From Bacteroidia bacterium (GTDB taxonomy: Bacteria; Bacteroidota; Bacteroidia; J057): a stretch of DNA of 64,000 bases. The translations under genes and the position numbers were made by a program. The DNA lies in assembly GCA_019695295.1 (NCBI GenBank), contig JAIBAH010000002.1, positions 55,216 to 119,215 on the forward strand, written 5' to 3'. The notes under the pieces were generated by a model. That model worked only from the letters and a program-made list of their open reading frames with translations, was not told the DNA's origin and did not search any database. This document shows, piece by piece, positions 44,017 through 53,021 of the stretch (positions within the stretch are counted from its first letter, which is position 1; each line of letters opens with the position of its first letter).

Positions 44017-45159
44017 ATGATGAAACATTTTCTATTAATTATTTTCAGCTTTATTTTCACTCAGTGGGTAGTGGCTCAAACTGAAAAAATCAAGTTTGAG
44101 AAATTAAAACATGATTTTGGCACGATTTACAAAGGAGAGAAAACAGATATTACCTTTGAGTTTTCCAATGTTTCTTCCGAAGCCGTTCAGTTACACAATG
44201 TAAAAGCTTCCTGTGGCTGTACTACCCCTAACTGGTCTAAAGAGCCGGTTGCTCCGGGTGCAAAAGGATATGTTTCTGCTAGTTATGACTCACACAGAGT
44301 AGGTCAGTTCAATAAAAGTATTACGGTAATTTATGATACTTCCGGAATCATTCAGCCTGTAGTCCTTACAATATCCGGCAATGTACTGGATACAACTGAG
44401 GAAGGGAATCATAATCACCCTTCAAAACCCATAGTTAACTATAATTTTCCACAGGGAAATCTCTCTTTTGAGAAGGTGACTGAAGAAATTGGAATCATTG
44501 ATACTGACAAAAAACATGAGGTGATTTTTAAATTAAAAAATATGGGTAAAGAAACCATCCGTGTTTTTGAAGAGCCTCAGGCAGATTTGTTTTTTACAAT
44601 GGTTCGTGCTTTCCCTAATTATATTCAACCCGGTCAGGAAGCGACTTTAATGGTTTCTATGGACGCAGCCAAATACGATAAGCCCGGAAAGTTCTCCAAA
44701 AAAGTGCTGGTAAAGACTTCAGACATTGCCGGAGAAACCAAAGAACTTACTGTTTCCGGTGAATTTAATAAAGTAATGACTGCTGAAGAGAAAGCTCAGG
44801 CTCCCAATATCGAATTTGACAATACTGAATATGACGCAGGTACTGTAATCGAAGGAGAAAAAGTTGTACACAAATACGTGTTCAGAAATACCGGTAAATC
44901 GGATTTAGTGATTGAATACGCTAAAGGCTCCTGCGGATGTACCGTAGCAGAACCTAAAGAGAAGGTAATTCCTGCGGGAGGCTCTTCTGAAATAACCGCT
45001 ACTTTCGATTCTCAGGGAAGATTCGGGGAAAATAAAAAAAGTATCTCTGTAAAATCAAATGACCCCGACAACGAAATGGTAACCCTTCAGCTCAAAGTAA
45101 AGGTGGACAAAGACCCCTTTCACGCAGGCGATACCGGACCGGTTGAAAAATTGAAATAA
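44017..45159 (+). CDS. Exported protein with three DUF1573 Ig-like domains
   Basis: 380 residues with a signal peptide ending VVAQT. Three DUF1573 (ASH/MSP-like beta-sandwich) domains follow: the first (HDFGTIYKGE, ASCGCTTPNW), a second (about 140-250) that keeps the fold pattern but lacks the CGC motif, and a third (YDAGTVIEGE, GSCGCTVAEP). The paired cysteines in SCGCT are the family mark. Such proteins are common in Bacteroidota envelopes; function unknown. Own -7 box upstream and a strong terminator downstream indicate a single-gene unit. Confidence 0.88.
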   Translation: MMKHFLLIIFSFIFTQWVVAQTEKIKFEKLKHDFGTIYKGEKTDITFEFSNVSSEAVQLHNVKASCGCTTPNWSKEPVAPGAKGYVSASYDSHRVGQFNKSITVIYDTSGIIQPVVLTISGNVLDTTEEGNHNHPSKPIVNYNFPQGNLSFEKVTEEIGIIDTDKKHEVIFKLKNMGKETIRVFEEPQADLFFTMVRAFPNYIQPGQEATLMVSMDAAKYDKPGKFSKKVLVKTSDIAGETKELTVSGEFNKVMTAEEKAQAPNIEFDNTEYDAGTVIEGEKVVHKYVFRNTGKSDLVIEYAKGSCGCTVAEPKEKVIPAGGSSEITATFDSQGRFGENKKSISVKSNDPDNEMVTLQLKVKVDKDPFHAGDTGPVEKLK

Positions 45160-45175
45160 TCTTTATTACTGATAT

Positions 45176-45214
45176 AAAAAACGAGGCTTTAATTAAATAA
45201 TAGTCTCGTTTTTT
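45176..45214. terminator. Bidirectional terminator between convergent genes
   Basis: AAAAAACGAGGCT (45176-45188 approx.) pairs with AGTCTCGTTTTTT (about 45202-45214) with one G-T pair, around an AT-rich loop. A and T runs on the two flanks allow use by both the DUF1573 gene (plus) and the pgpH gene (minus). Confidence 0.85.
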
Positions 45215-45310
45215 GTTTTCTATATATCCAACCTATAAAGTTCTCTTGCGGGTGCTTCGGCTTGAATCAAAGAATCTGCATTTTAGGGCTAAAAGCCGAA
45301 ACGCCTTTAG

Positions 45311-47407
45311 TTACTGTTTTTCCGGAGGATATGCAAGCCGGTTGTGGTAAATACTCACTAATTGATTCAAAAAGGTTTTACGGATGATAGAGATATCCCT
45401 GAATGTCAGATTGGAGTTATTCAGTTGCCCTTTTTGAATTTTTGCATCAATAATAACATTAATTAATCCGTCCAGACTCGAAATAGAATAATCTTTCAGC
45501 GTTCTGGAAGCAGCCTCAACCGAATCCGCCAGCATTACAAGGGCAGTTTCTTTTGAAAACGGCTTTGGGCCTTTGTAGCTGAAAGCAAGCTCTGTTTGTT
45601 TATCAGAAGTTAATTTATTGTCTTCGAGATACTGATGATAAAAAACCTCAATTTTGGTAGTTCCGTGATGGGTCTCAATAAAGTCAATGATTTCTTTTGG
45701 TAACTTGTGCTTTCTCGCCAGATCAATGCCATGAGAGACGTGCTCAAGAATGATAGCCGCACTTTCTTCCGGTTTCAGCATTTCGTGCGGATTCTCATTT
45801 TCCCTGTAATTTTCAATAAAATACTTGGGAGACTTCATTTTCCCTATATCATGAAATAAAGCTCCGACATAAGTAAGCAGCGCATTGGCTTCTATATCTA
45901 TTGCTCCGGCTTTTGCAATATTGGCAACCTGCAAACTATGTTGAAATGTACCGGGAGCCGCTAAGGTAAGTTTTTGAAGGAGCGGATGTCCTGTATCAAG
46001 TAATTCAAAATAAGAAAGCGCAGAGGAAACCTTGAAGATTTTTTCCATCAGATAAATCAAGGGATAGGCAAATACAGTGAAAGAAACATTCAGCAGCAGC
46101 AAAAGCAGATGAATCCAGATATGATGACCCAAAGATGGATAAAAACAAAGCTGGTAGAGCAAATACGTTGAAATATAAGCAATTAATGTATAAAAAAGAG
46201 TATAGAAAAATACCTCTCTTTTTTGGAGCAGTTTAAGACTGTAGATGGCAATTGTACCGGAAACCGACTGAATAAAGGCAAACTCTGCCGACTGCTGAAC
46301 CAGTATGGAAACCATCAGGGCAACGACAAAATTACTCATGGAGCTGGTTCGGGAATCAAAAAAGCTACTGATAATAATCGGAACGATAGCTGTTGGTACC
46401 AGAAACAAAAATTGTACTCCCTCCGATTTGTCAAACAACAAACCCGCATAACGGGAAAGCCCCATCAGGATAAGCACAATACCAATGGTAAACAGAATCA
46501 GGCTTAGCTTTCGTATATCATAAAAAATCCTTATCCGGTTGAATCTCAGATAGACGAGAAGAATCCCGATGAGTAATAAAACCACAATCATTCGGCCAAA
46601 GAGTTTCAGTAAAGACTGATTTCCTCTGGATGAGACCTTGCGGCCTTCGATGTAAGAATTCAGAATCAGGGATTTTTCGGGGGTAATAATTTCTCCGTTT
46701 CTGACAATATAGGTTTTCGCTGCAATTTTACCGTAGTATCCCGGTAATTGGTTGATTTGATTGGTGATTTCTGCCTGAGTAAGCGAATCGCTAAAAATCA
46801 AATTGGGGGTAATAAACTTAGATAATACATTGTATATCAGTGATGTATCTGATAATAGGGTAGGGGAGAAGTTCTTTTTTTTCCAAACACTTGTCCAGTT
46901 ATTCAGGGTGTAACAGTCATTTTTCTTGGTTTTTTTCTCCTGAAAAGGAGAAGTACGGATAAGAATCAAATCATTGCTGAAACCGGGTTGCGGATTAATA
47001 ATTCCGGCACTATACAGGGAATCAATCGTAGTCAGTGAAAGGGATAGCAGTTTTTTTCGTTTATTGTTTTCCGGAAGGCTTCCGTCTTTATTAAAAAAAG
47101 AAGTGATTTCATTTTTTACATTTGTCTCCGTATTGTGATTCAAAATAAAAACAGGAATAGCCCGCTGTTTTATGATTTCCTGCTCTGCTTTGAGGCTGTC
47201 TTCCGGCTTTTTGATAGCAAAATCAAAATCGGCAATAAGGTCATTTCCATTCCAGGGTTTATTGATTTCGTATTGAATATCCTCCACAAATATTGGGGTT
47301 AATACGAGTGAACTTACGACAACAAAAAAGGCAACGAGTCCGATTGTCCTTTTTTTGCCGGAGCGAACTCCCAAAATATTACTAATAAATTGAATAACCC
47401 TGTTCAT
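45311..47407 (-). CDS. pgpH: 7TM-HD phosphodiesterase, PgpH/YqfF family (cyclic di-AMP hydrolase)
   Basis: 698 residues from the ATG at 47407; an in-frame ATG at 47461 lies upstream of the likely transcript start. One N-terminal helix, an extracytoplasmic 7TMR-HDED sensor domain (about 45-250), seven membrane helices (about 265-465), then a cytoplasmic HD domain with H in FQHSLQVAN, HD in GALFHDIGKMKSP and further His in ILEHVSHG and IETHHGT. Family members hydrolyse c-di-AMP to pApA and help control potassium and turgor; a Kup potassium transporter lies 12 kb away in this window, though not in an operon with it. Confidence 0.9.
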   Translation of the reverse strand: MNRVIQFISNILGVRSGKKRTIGLVAFFVVVSSLVLTPIFVEDIQYEINKPWNGNDLIADFDFAIKKPEDSLKAEQEIIKQRAIPVFILNHNTETNVKNEITSFFNKDGSLPENNKRKKLLSLSLTTIDSLYSAGIINPQPGFSNDLILIRTSPFQEKKTKKNDCYTLNNWTSVWKKKNFSPTLLSDTSLIYNVLSKFITPNLIFSDSLTQAEITNQINQLPGYYGKIAAKTYIVRNGEIITPEKSLILNSYIEGRKVSSRGNQSLLKLFGRMIVVLLLIGILLVYLRFNRIRIFYDIRKLSLILFTIGIVLILMGLSRYAGLLFDKSEGVQFLFLVPTAIVPIIISSFFDSRTSSMSNFVVALMVSILVQQSAEFAFIQSVSGTIAIYSLKLLQKREVFFYTLFYTLIAYISTYLLYQLCFYPSLGHHIWIHLLLLLLNVSFTVFAYPLIYLMEKIFKVSSALSYFELLDTGHPLLQKLTLAAPGTFQHSLQVANIAKAGAIDIEANALLTYVGALFHDIGKMKSPKYFIENYRENENPHEMLKPEESAAIILEHVSHGIDLARKHKLPKEIIDFIETHHGTTKIEVFYHQYLEDNKLTSDKQTELAFSYKGPKPFSKETALVMLADSVEAASRTLKDYSISSLDGLINVIIDAKIQKGQLNNSNLTFRDISIIRKTFLNQLVSIYHNRLAYPPEKQ

Positions 47408-47431
47408 CTGTAAAAAAGTCCTGTTTTTTTT

Positions 47432-47439
47432 CAAAAGTA
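47432..47439 (-). promoter_or_regulatory. -7 box for pgpH
   Basis: Minus strand reads TACTTTTG. Transcription would start near 47425, so the ATG at 47461 cannot be used and the ATG at 47407 is favoured. Confidence 0.5.
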
Positions 47440-47468
47440 CGAAGTTTTCGGAAAGATTCAAAATGAAG

Positions 47469-48404
47469 CTATTTTAGCATTGAAATCATTTCCTCAATTT
47501 CCCCGACGATTTCGTCTGTATTCTGGCGAAAAGTATCGAACCACCGGATTTCCTTGTCCCTTCGGAAAAATGTAAGCTGACGTTTGGCATAATTTCGGCT
47601 GTGTTGTTGTATTTTATCAATGAGTTCGGAAAAAGGGATATTACCCTGCAAATAATCTACGGTCTCTTTATATCCAATCGCCTGCATAGAAGGCAATTCC
47701 GGAGAATATCCCATCTTCAAAAGTGATTCCACTTCTTTAATCAAACCCTGTTCAACCATGAGATTGACTCTTTGATTGATTCTTTCATACAGAATTTCCC
47801 GGTCCATCGTCAAACCGATTTTCAGATTGTTATAAAAGGTATCCTTTTTTTCTTTTTTGCGGTACAATGAAATGGGAGTTCCTGTCATTCTATATACTTC
47901 CAGTGCCCGGATGATTCGTACAGGATTCTGACGGTCAATGCTTTCGTATGTTTCAGGGTCTGAATTTTTCAGTTCCTCCAGCAATATACCTAATCCCTCC
48001 TGTTTAAACTGAAGATTCAGCGATTCCCTGATTTCGGGAGAAACTGCGGGTATCTCATCTATTCCGTTCCATAATGCGTGCGCATACAATGTGCTTCCTC
48101 CTGCCATGATTGCTTTTTCATGGTGTTTAAATAACTCCTTCAGCATGTCATTTACCCCGGCCTCAAATGCTCCGGAATTATAGTTTTCGTCAGGATTTAA
48201 AAAATCCAGAAAGTGATGTGGAATTCCTTTTTGCTCATCCTGTGTAATTTTTGCAGTGCCAATATCCATAAAACGATAAAACTGACACGAGTCACAGGAG
48301 ATAATTTCGGTATTCCATTGTCCTGCAAGACGAATAGAAAGGGCTGTTTTCCCTACTCCGGTAGGCCCTATGATGGAAACAAGGATTGGCTTGTGGTCAG
48401 GCAT
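47469..48404 (-). CDS. miaA: tRNA dimethylallyltransferase
   Basis: 311 residues. P-loop GPTGVGKTALS (about 13-23), DSCQFYRFMDIGTAK substrate-contact segment, GGSTLYAHAL, the RIIRALEVYRMTG helix and the C-terminal RNYAKRQLTFFRR. Transfers a dimethylallyl group to A37 of tRNAs reading UNN codons, a first step to ms2i6A. Its ATG lies inside the end of the upstream aminotransferase gene (8-bp overlap), so the two are coupled. Confidence 0.95.
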   Translation of the reverse strand: MPDHKPILVSIIGPTGVGKTALSIRLAGQWNTEIISCDSCQFYRFMDIGTAKITQDEQKGIPHHFLDFLNPDENYNSGAFEAGVNDMLKELFKHHEKAIMAGGSTLYAHALWNGIDEIPAVSPEIRESLNLQFKQEGLGILLEELKNSDPETYESIDRQNPVRIIRALEVYRMTGTPISLYRKKEKKDTFYNNLKIGLTMDREILYERINQRVNLMVEQGLIKEVESLLKMGYSPELPSMQAIGYKETVDYLQGNIPFSELIDKIQQHSRNYAKRQLTFFRRDKEIRWFDTFRQNTDEIVGEIEEMISMLK

Positions 48405-49587
48405 ATACCTCAGCGATAACGTTATTCAGAATCTGTAGCCCGGATTTTAATTCTGCTTCGGTGATAGTTAAAGGCGGAGCAATTCTCAGCGCATTACTTT
48501 TATTCAGAAACCAGTCTGTAATGACCCCTCTCCTGAGCGCTTCCTGTACCACCCTGAGGGTATTCTCAAAGGAATCCAGTTCGATTGCATACATCATACC
48601 CACTCCATTCAGAGACTGGATTTTGGGATGAGTACAATATTCCGTAATCAGCCGGGATTTGGCGGGGATAGAATCGAGCAGGCGTTCGTCGAGAATTTTA
48701 TTCAGACAGGCAAGTCCCGCCGCAGTACATACGGGATGACCGCCAAAAGTAGTAATATGTCCGAGAATTGGGTTATGAGAAAGCACTTCCATAATTTCCC
48801 GCTTACCGATAAAGGCACCGATAGGCATTCCGCCGCCCATTCCCTTAGCGAGTAGAAGTATATCGGGTACGATTCCTAATTGCTCATGCGCAAACAAAGT
48901 CCCTGTTCTTCCAAATCCGGTTTGTATCTCATCCAGAATGAGGATGGCTCCGGTTTCATCACACCGGTTTCTCAGTGCCTGAAAATACCCGGCTTGCGCT
49001 AAACGGATTCCTGCTTCGGCCTGCACAGGCTCCACGATTACACAGGCTGTTTCCGCTGTAATCTGTTTCAGGTCTTCAAAGTCATTGAAGTGAATATGTT
49101 TTACCTCAGGCAAAAGAGGCCCGTATCCTTCCTTTATCCAGTCATTTCCCGTTACACTGAGTGCTCCGTGTGTGCTACCGTGGTAAGAGTCATGAAAAGC
49201 GACGATTTTATGCCTTCCTGTATATTTTTTAGCGGTTTTTAATGCTCCTTCAACAGCCTCCGCTCCGCTGTTTACAAAATATACTACCGTTAAATCATTA
49301 TTGAGTTCCCTGCATAATTTTTCCGCAAATAAAGCAGGCGGAGCCAGAACGTATTCCCCGTAAACCATCGTATGCATACAGGTAGCGGCCTGATTCTGAA
49401 CTGCTTTTACTACCTCAGGCGCACAGTGACCCACATTGCTAACGGAGATACCACTAATTAAGTCAAGGTATTGATTCCCTTCATTATCAAACAGATATAC
49501 CCCTTCAGCCCTCGCTATTTCCAGTAAAACCGGAGTAGGGGAAGTCTGGGCCTGATGTTTTAGAAAAAGTTCTCTGAGAATACTCAC
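48397..49587 (-). CDS. Class III PLP-dependent aminotransferase (acetylornithine/ornithine aminotransferase-like)
   Basis: 396 residues. Class III motifs: YLDLISGISVSNVGHCAPEV near the N-terminus, NSGAEAVEGALKTAKKYTGR, the AFHDSYHGSTHGAL loop, LILDEIQTGFGRTG and the PLP lysine in LLLAKGMGGGMPIG (about residue 245). Closest named groups are ArgD and ornithine aminotransferase, but many Bacteroidota paralogues of this type have no fixed substrate and no arginine-biosynthesis gene lies nearby. Overlaps miaA by 8 bp. Confidence 0.85.
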   Translation of the reverse strand: MSILRELFLKHQAQTSPTPVLLEIARAEGVYLFDNEGNQYLDLISGISVSNVGHCAPEVVKAVQNQAATCMHTMVYGEYVLAPPALFAEKLCRELNNDLTVVYFVNSGAEAVEGALKTAKKYTGRHKIVAFHDSYHGSTHGALSVTGNDWIKEGYGPLLPEVKHIHFNDFEDLKQITAETACVIVEPVQAEAGIRLAQAGYFQALRNRCDETGAILILDEIQTGFGRTGTLFAHEQLGIVPDILLLAKGMGGGMPIGAFIGKREIMEVLSHNPILGHITTFGGHPVCTAAGLACLNKILDERLLDSIPAKSRLITEYCTHPKIQSLNGVGMMYAIELDSFENTLRVVQEALRRGVITDWFLNKSNALRIAPPLTITEAELKSGLQILNNVIAEVYA

Positions 49588-49625
49588 GGATAATTCATTT
49601 ACAGATAAAGTTAGGGGGAATATTA

Positions 49626-51014
49626 CTACAGTTTTCTGTGTAATTTTACAAAATCCAGCGTATATTTCAGGATTTCCTTGTTGAAATTCTGAGCAGTATA
49701 ATCCGGATTATATCTTCCATCCCTCAGCATTTTAAAATATTCATTGACACTCGGCACTTTTACAAAATTTTGTTCTGTTCCTTTCATTACCCTGAAAGTT
49801 GCCGTATTGGGTTTATAGAAATTGACGATTTCCGCAATCTCTTTACCGGCGTCTTCATCAATGGATTGTATATCATATTCTCCATGCATTGTAAGTACAG
49901 GAGTACCACAACTCTTCCAGGCTTCCACTACCTCCTGTTTGTTCAGGGAAGCGTAAAAAGAAGGATGTCTTCCGTAAATCGTTCCGTTACTGCCAATTTG
50001 CAGCGGATTTTCTTCTGAGGTTAAAATATCGTGAAAACGGGGGTCTTCTCTTAGCTCCTCAAGGCTAAGCCCTTCTACAAGCCAGGCATAATATACAGGA
50101 GTAAGTTCCCTTACGCTTTTTTCCGCCTGAGCATAATCAGCACCAAATAGTAACATTTGTTTTCTTCTGGAAATCATCAGATACTCAAACCAGGGTTTTA
50201 TAATTGCTCCAAAAACCATGATTCCTCTTACTTTATTTTCACTTGCAATCAAAGGTGCCGTTATTCCTCCAAGGGCATGTCCGAATATGAAAATATTGCT
50301 TGTGTCTGCAAAACGATTTTGTTTCAGGGTTTTTAACCCATTTCTGAATCCTTTGAGTTCCTCTTCGTAATTGATTTTCAGGCAATCCAGTGAGTCAAAA
50401 GAATCTCCAACACCAGGCTTTTCAACCCTGTAAACCATATAGCCGGCCCTTACCCAGCCATCAATCAGTTGCTGCATTGGCTGATTGGAAAGGTAGGGTA
50501 TTTCTACTGAAGCACATGCAAATCCCTGTATAAAATAAATCACAGGATACTTCCCACTCCCAAAGGGCTTGTGAATAATAGAACGAAGATAAATATCCCC
50601 GCTTTTTACCTCATCATAAATTACCTCTCCTGCATTGGACGATTCCAGATGCTTGGCTACTACATACCCTTTGGCGGTTTTTAGTAACCGCCCGGTAGCA
50701 TAGGTAATATTGATAGGGTCACCTACTCTCAGGGATTGTGAGATATCCCTGAGGTCTCTGAGTGTACCCGTTTTATATCCATTTACTTCAAACAAATAAT
50801 CCCCCGGTTTTAATTTTAATTGCTCGGCTGTAGTTTCCGGAAAAACCTTGGTCACGACAACTCCGCTTCTGCCTTCAAAACCATAATCCATTAAAACAGA
50901 ATCGTTAACGGATTCAGCCTGAATTCCGAGTGCTCCCTTCCTTTTCAGATTTTGGGCGTACATGTTTTGAATGCATACAATTGCAAGAATTGCTAATAAT
51001 ATAGTTCTTTTCAT
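49626..51014 (-). CDS. Exported PDZ domain + alpha/beta-hydrolase fold protein lacking the catalytic Ser and His
   Basis: 462 residues from the ATG at 51014 (signal peptide RTILLAILAIVCIQNMYAQ); an in-frame ATG at 51044 would push extra residues ahead of the signal. Residues about 22-115 form a PDZ domain (SGVVVTKVFPETTAEQLKLKPGD). The hydrolase domain has the core strands (YFIQGFACAS, the VEKPGVGDS loop). At the nucleophile elbow the sequence is GHALGG where GHSLGG is expected, and near the C-terminus GTEQNFVKV where a His (GTDHxF) is normal. The Asp of HGEYDIQ remains. A non-hydrolytic binding or scaffold role is inferred. Confidence 0.75.
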   Translation of the reverse strand: MKRTILLAILAIVCIQNMYAQNLKRKGALGIQAESVNDSVLMDYGFEGRSGVVVTKVFPETTAEQLKLKPGDYLFEVNGYKTGTLRDLRDISQSLRVGDPINITYATGRLLKTAKGYVVAKHLESSNAGEVIYDEVKSGDIYLRSIIHKPFGSGKYPVIYFIQGFACASVEIPYLSNQPMQQLIDGWVRAGYMVYRVEKPGVGDSFDSLDCLKINYEEELKGFRNGLKTLKQNRFADTSNIFIFGHALGGITAPLIASENKVRGIMVFGAIIKPWFEYLMISRRKQMLLFGADYAQAEKSVRELTPVYYAWLVEGLSLEELREDPRFHDILTSEENPLQIGSNGTIYGRHPSFYASLNKQEVVEAWKSCGTPVLTMHGEYDIQSIDEDAGKEIAEIVNFYKPNTATFRVMKGTEQNFVKVPSVNEYFKMLRDGRYNPDYTAQNFNKEILKYTLDFVKLHRKL

Positions 51015-51090
51015 ATTAAAATAGGTTATGAATTCATTATCCAAAGGGATTCAGTGCATTGGGTTCTATTGGATATTTTAGTAATTTTTA

Positions 51091-51098
51091 CAAAAATA
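51091..51098 (-). promoter_or_regulatory. -7 box upstream of the PDZ-hydrolase gene
   Basis: Minus strand reads TATTTTTG (TAnnTTTG). The leader to the ATG at 51014 would be about 70 nt. It lies in the 65-bp gap between the preceding methyltransferase stop (51110) and the start codon region. Confidence 0.35.
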
Positions 51099-51109
51099 AT
51101 AAAAAATGA

Positions 51110-51892
51110 TTAAAAATTTCTGAAAAAGAAATAAAAATGTTCTTTTGCCTGTTTTTTTCTGATAAAACAGATACCGAATGAAAATAAGTCTATACTAAGC
51201 GTTACGTCCGGGTGCTTTCTGATTTCATTCCATGCTTTTTTCATCTCTTCTGACCAGTAAATATCATCCAGTATAAGAATTCCGTTATCCTCCATATTGG
51301 GAATAAGGCTTTTTGCATAATAAACGGTTGATTCGTACTGATGATTTCCATCAATAAATACATAATCGGGACGAAAAAGATGGAAGTTGTTTTCTTTTTT
51401 CAATATTTCACTGAACTCTCCGGTTTTCAGAACAGGCTTAAGTCCAAACCTGGCAAATCCCGAAGCTGCAATTTCTGCTATTGCGGGTGCTCCTTCCATC
51501 GTAATAAATTGACTATCAGGCGTAGCCAAATACTGATATAAAGTAGAAATTCCCAGATTTGTACCGAATTCCAGCAGTCTTTTGGGTTGATAGTGCTTAC
51601 AAATCCGGTAAAGTAATTCCCCTTCCCGTCTTTTCCTTCCGGAAGATTTTGCAATTTCAGATACTGGTTTTCGCTGCATTTTTTTGCCCTCTCCCTGAAA
51701 TCCGGCCCCTAAGTCCTGCCATTCTAAAATGCTATCGTTTTTAAGCAGATTTCTCCTGTACTCTTCGATTGTATGTCCTTTAACTGAGGAAGAATAGGGG
51801 AGTACTTTTGTACAAAAATCATATACAAAAGGCGAATGTACTCCAAACTTTGTTTTTAGTTTTGTCAGCCTGAAAAGATAGTCTGATATCAT
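51110..51892 (-). CDS. Class I SAM-dependent methyltransferase (O-methyltransferase-like)
   Basis: 260 residues. The SAM-binding motif I appears as LLEFGTNLGISTLY (about 101-114), with acidic motif II in FITMEGAP, and DYVFIDGNHQYEST and NGILILDDIYWSEEM as later strands. The set of aspartates resembles the class I O-methyltransferase/MTase_24 fold. Substrate unknown. The N-terminal 90 residues contain a K/R-rich stretch. No operon partner is evident: the gene downstream has its own -7 box and the lipoprotein gene upstream ends at a strong terminator. Confidence 0.75.
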   Translation of the reverse strand: MISDYLFRLTKLKTKFGVHSPFVYDFCTKVLPYSSSVKGHTIEEYRRNLLKNDSILEWQDLGAGFQGEGKKMQRKPVSEIAKSSGRKRREGELLYRICKHYQPKRLLEFGTNLGISTLYQYLATPDSQFITMEGAPAIAEIAASGFARFGLKPVLKTGEFSEILKKENNFHLFRPDYVFIDGNHQYESTVYYAKSLIPNMEDNGILILDDIYWSEEMKKAWNEIRKHPDVTLSIDLFSFGICFIRKKQAKEHFYFFFRNF

Positions 51893-51903
51893 ACTATTAG
51901 GTA

Positions 51904-51940
51904 CAAAAAAGCCCGCCAGGAAGAACTCCAGCGGGCTAAA
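51904..51940 (-). terminator. Terminator of the 51955-52869 lipoprotein gene
   Basis: AGCCCGC (51910-51916) pairs with GCGGGCT (51931-51937), extended by inner GG/CC pairs. On the minus strand the stem is followed by six T. It separates the lipoprotein gene from the methyltransferase gene. Confidence 0.85.
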
Positions 51941-51954
51941 TGTATAATTACTAA

Positions 51955-52869
51955 TTAATAGGTGTACTTGTATTCGAACTCAATATAATCGTTTGCGTCA
52001 CCGATATCATCTACTACATTGAGGACTCTCATGATTCCAAAACGCTCATAATTGGGGACATAAAATAATCTGACAATTACAATATCGCCCGGATTCAACG
52101 GAGCAGAAACATTCTTGGGATCCGGATTGGAGAAGAATGCCTGATAAGCAGTGGTCCAGGTGGCTTCATCGTAATTGAAGCTATTGGCATCAGTTACTAC
52201 AATTACATCCGGATTTGGATTATTGGGGCAGTTAATCTGACGATTGAATACTCCGGGAACGGTAGAGGTTTCAGCAAAGTCAGCAGAAGTAAACGCGGGA
52301 GGAGGATTTGCTCCTGCAAGTGTAAACTGGAAATAGTACTGATTAGTACCTGCCATTTTGCTATATACCTTTTTAGCAGGATATGGATTGCTGATTCCGT
52401 AAGGAGGAGGGGGAGGCAGTACATCCACAACACTCACCCAGACAATGGATTTATTATAGGCTCCTTTGGTATCAATCGCATAAGCTGTAAGGCGTACTTT
52501 ATAGGCAACCGGAAGAGAAGGAACTAGATAATTGAGGGAACGATAGGCAACTTTTCCGCTGATAGTATCCTGAAAAGCGATGAACTCTGTTCCAATCAGG
52601 GAGTCCCTTTGATCGAATTGCTGGCCCACTACACGAAACAGTTTTAATGCCTCGTTGTCATCCATTCTGAAATTAAATACGACATTACTTCCTGCAAGGG
52701 CAAGCGCATTATTATTGCTTGGGCCGATGAGGGTAATTGCAGGATTTTTATCATCGGGAATTGGAGTGATGGTATCCCCGTTTGTGGGATCCTTGCACCC
52801 GGTAAGAAAAAACATGCCTGAGAGAATGAGAACAACAATTAATACTGATAGTTTTCTTAGCATAAACAT
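51955..52869 (-). CDS. Exported lipoprotein of unknown function
   Basis: 304 residues. Lipoprotein signal with lipobox LTGC (Cys about 25). An Ig-like beta-sandwich is likely at about 40-150 (ITLIGPSNNNALALAGSNVVFNF), followed by a Pro-rich short segment (PPPPPYGISNP) and a C-terminal domain of about 130 residues without recognised motifs. No catalytic signature. Start may be at 52869 or at the second ATG (52863). Single-gene unit between a -7 box and a strong terminator. Confidence 0.7.
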   Translation of the reverse strand: MFMLRKLSVLIVVLILSGMFFLTGCKDPTNGDTITPIPDDKNPAITLIGPSNNNALALAGSNVVFNFRMDDNEALKLFRVVGQQFDQRDSLIGTEFIAFQDTISGKVAYRSLNYLVPSLPVAYKVRLTAYAIDTKGAYNKSIVWVSVVDVLPPPPPYGISNPYPAKKVYSKMAGTNQYYFQFTLAGANPPPAFTSADFAETSTVPGVFNRQINCPNNPNPDVIVVTDANSFNYDEATWTTAYQAFFSNPDPKNVSAPLNPGDIVIVRLFYVPNYERFGIMRVLNVVDDIGDANDYIEFEYKYTY

Positions 52870-52925
52870 ATTGATATTGAATTTTTGTTTAGCAGTATAA
52901 ATGAATTTATTTATTTATTTTTGTG

Positions 52926-52933
52926 CAAATGTA
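52926..52933 (-). promoter_or_regulatory. -7 box for the lipoprotein gene
   Basis: Minus strand reads TACATTTG, matching TAnnTTTG, about 57 bp upstream of the ATG at 52869. Confidence 0.4.
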
Positions 52934-53021
52934 TAAAAAGAATTTAATATTTTATTCTTTTATCTGAAAAAAAAATATTTTTTAGAAAAAAGCACTAATT
53001 TTACAGTTAAAATATAACATT

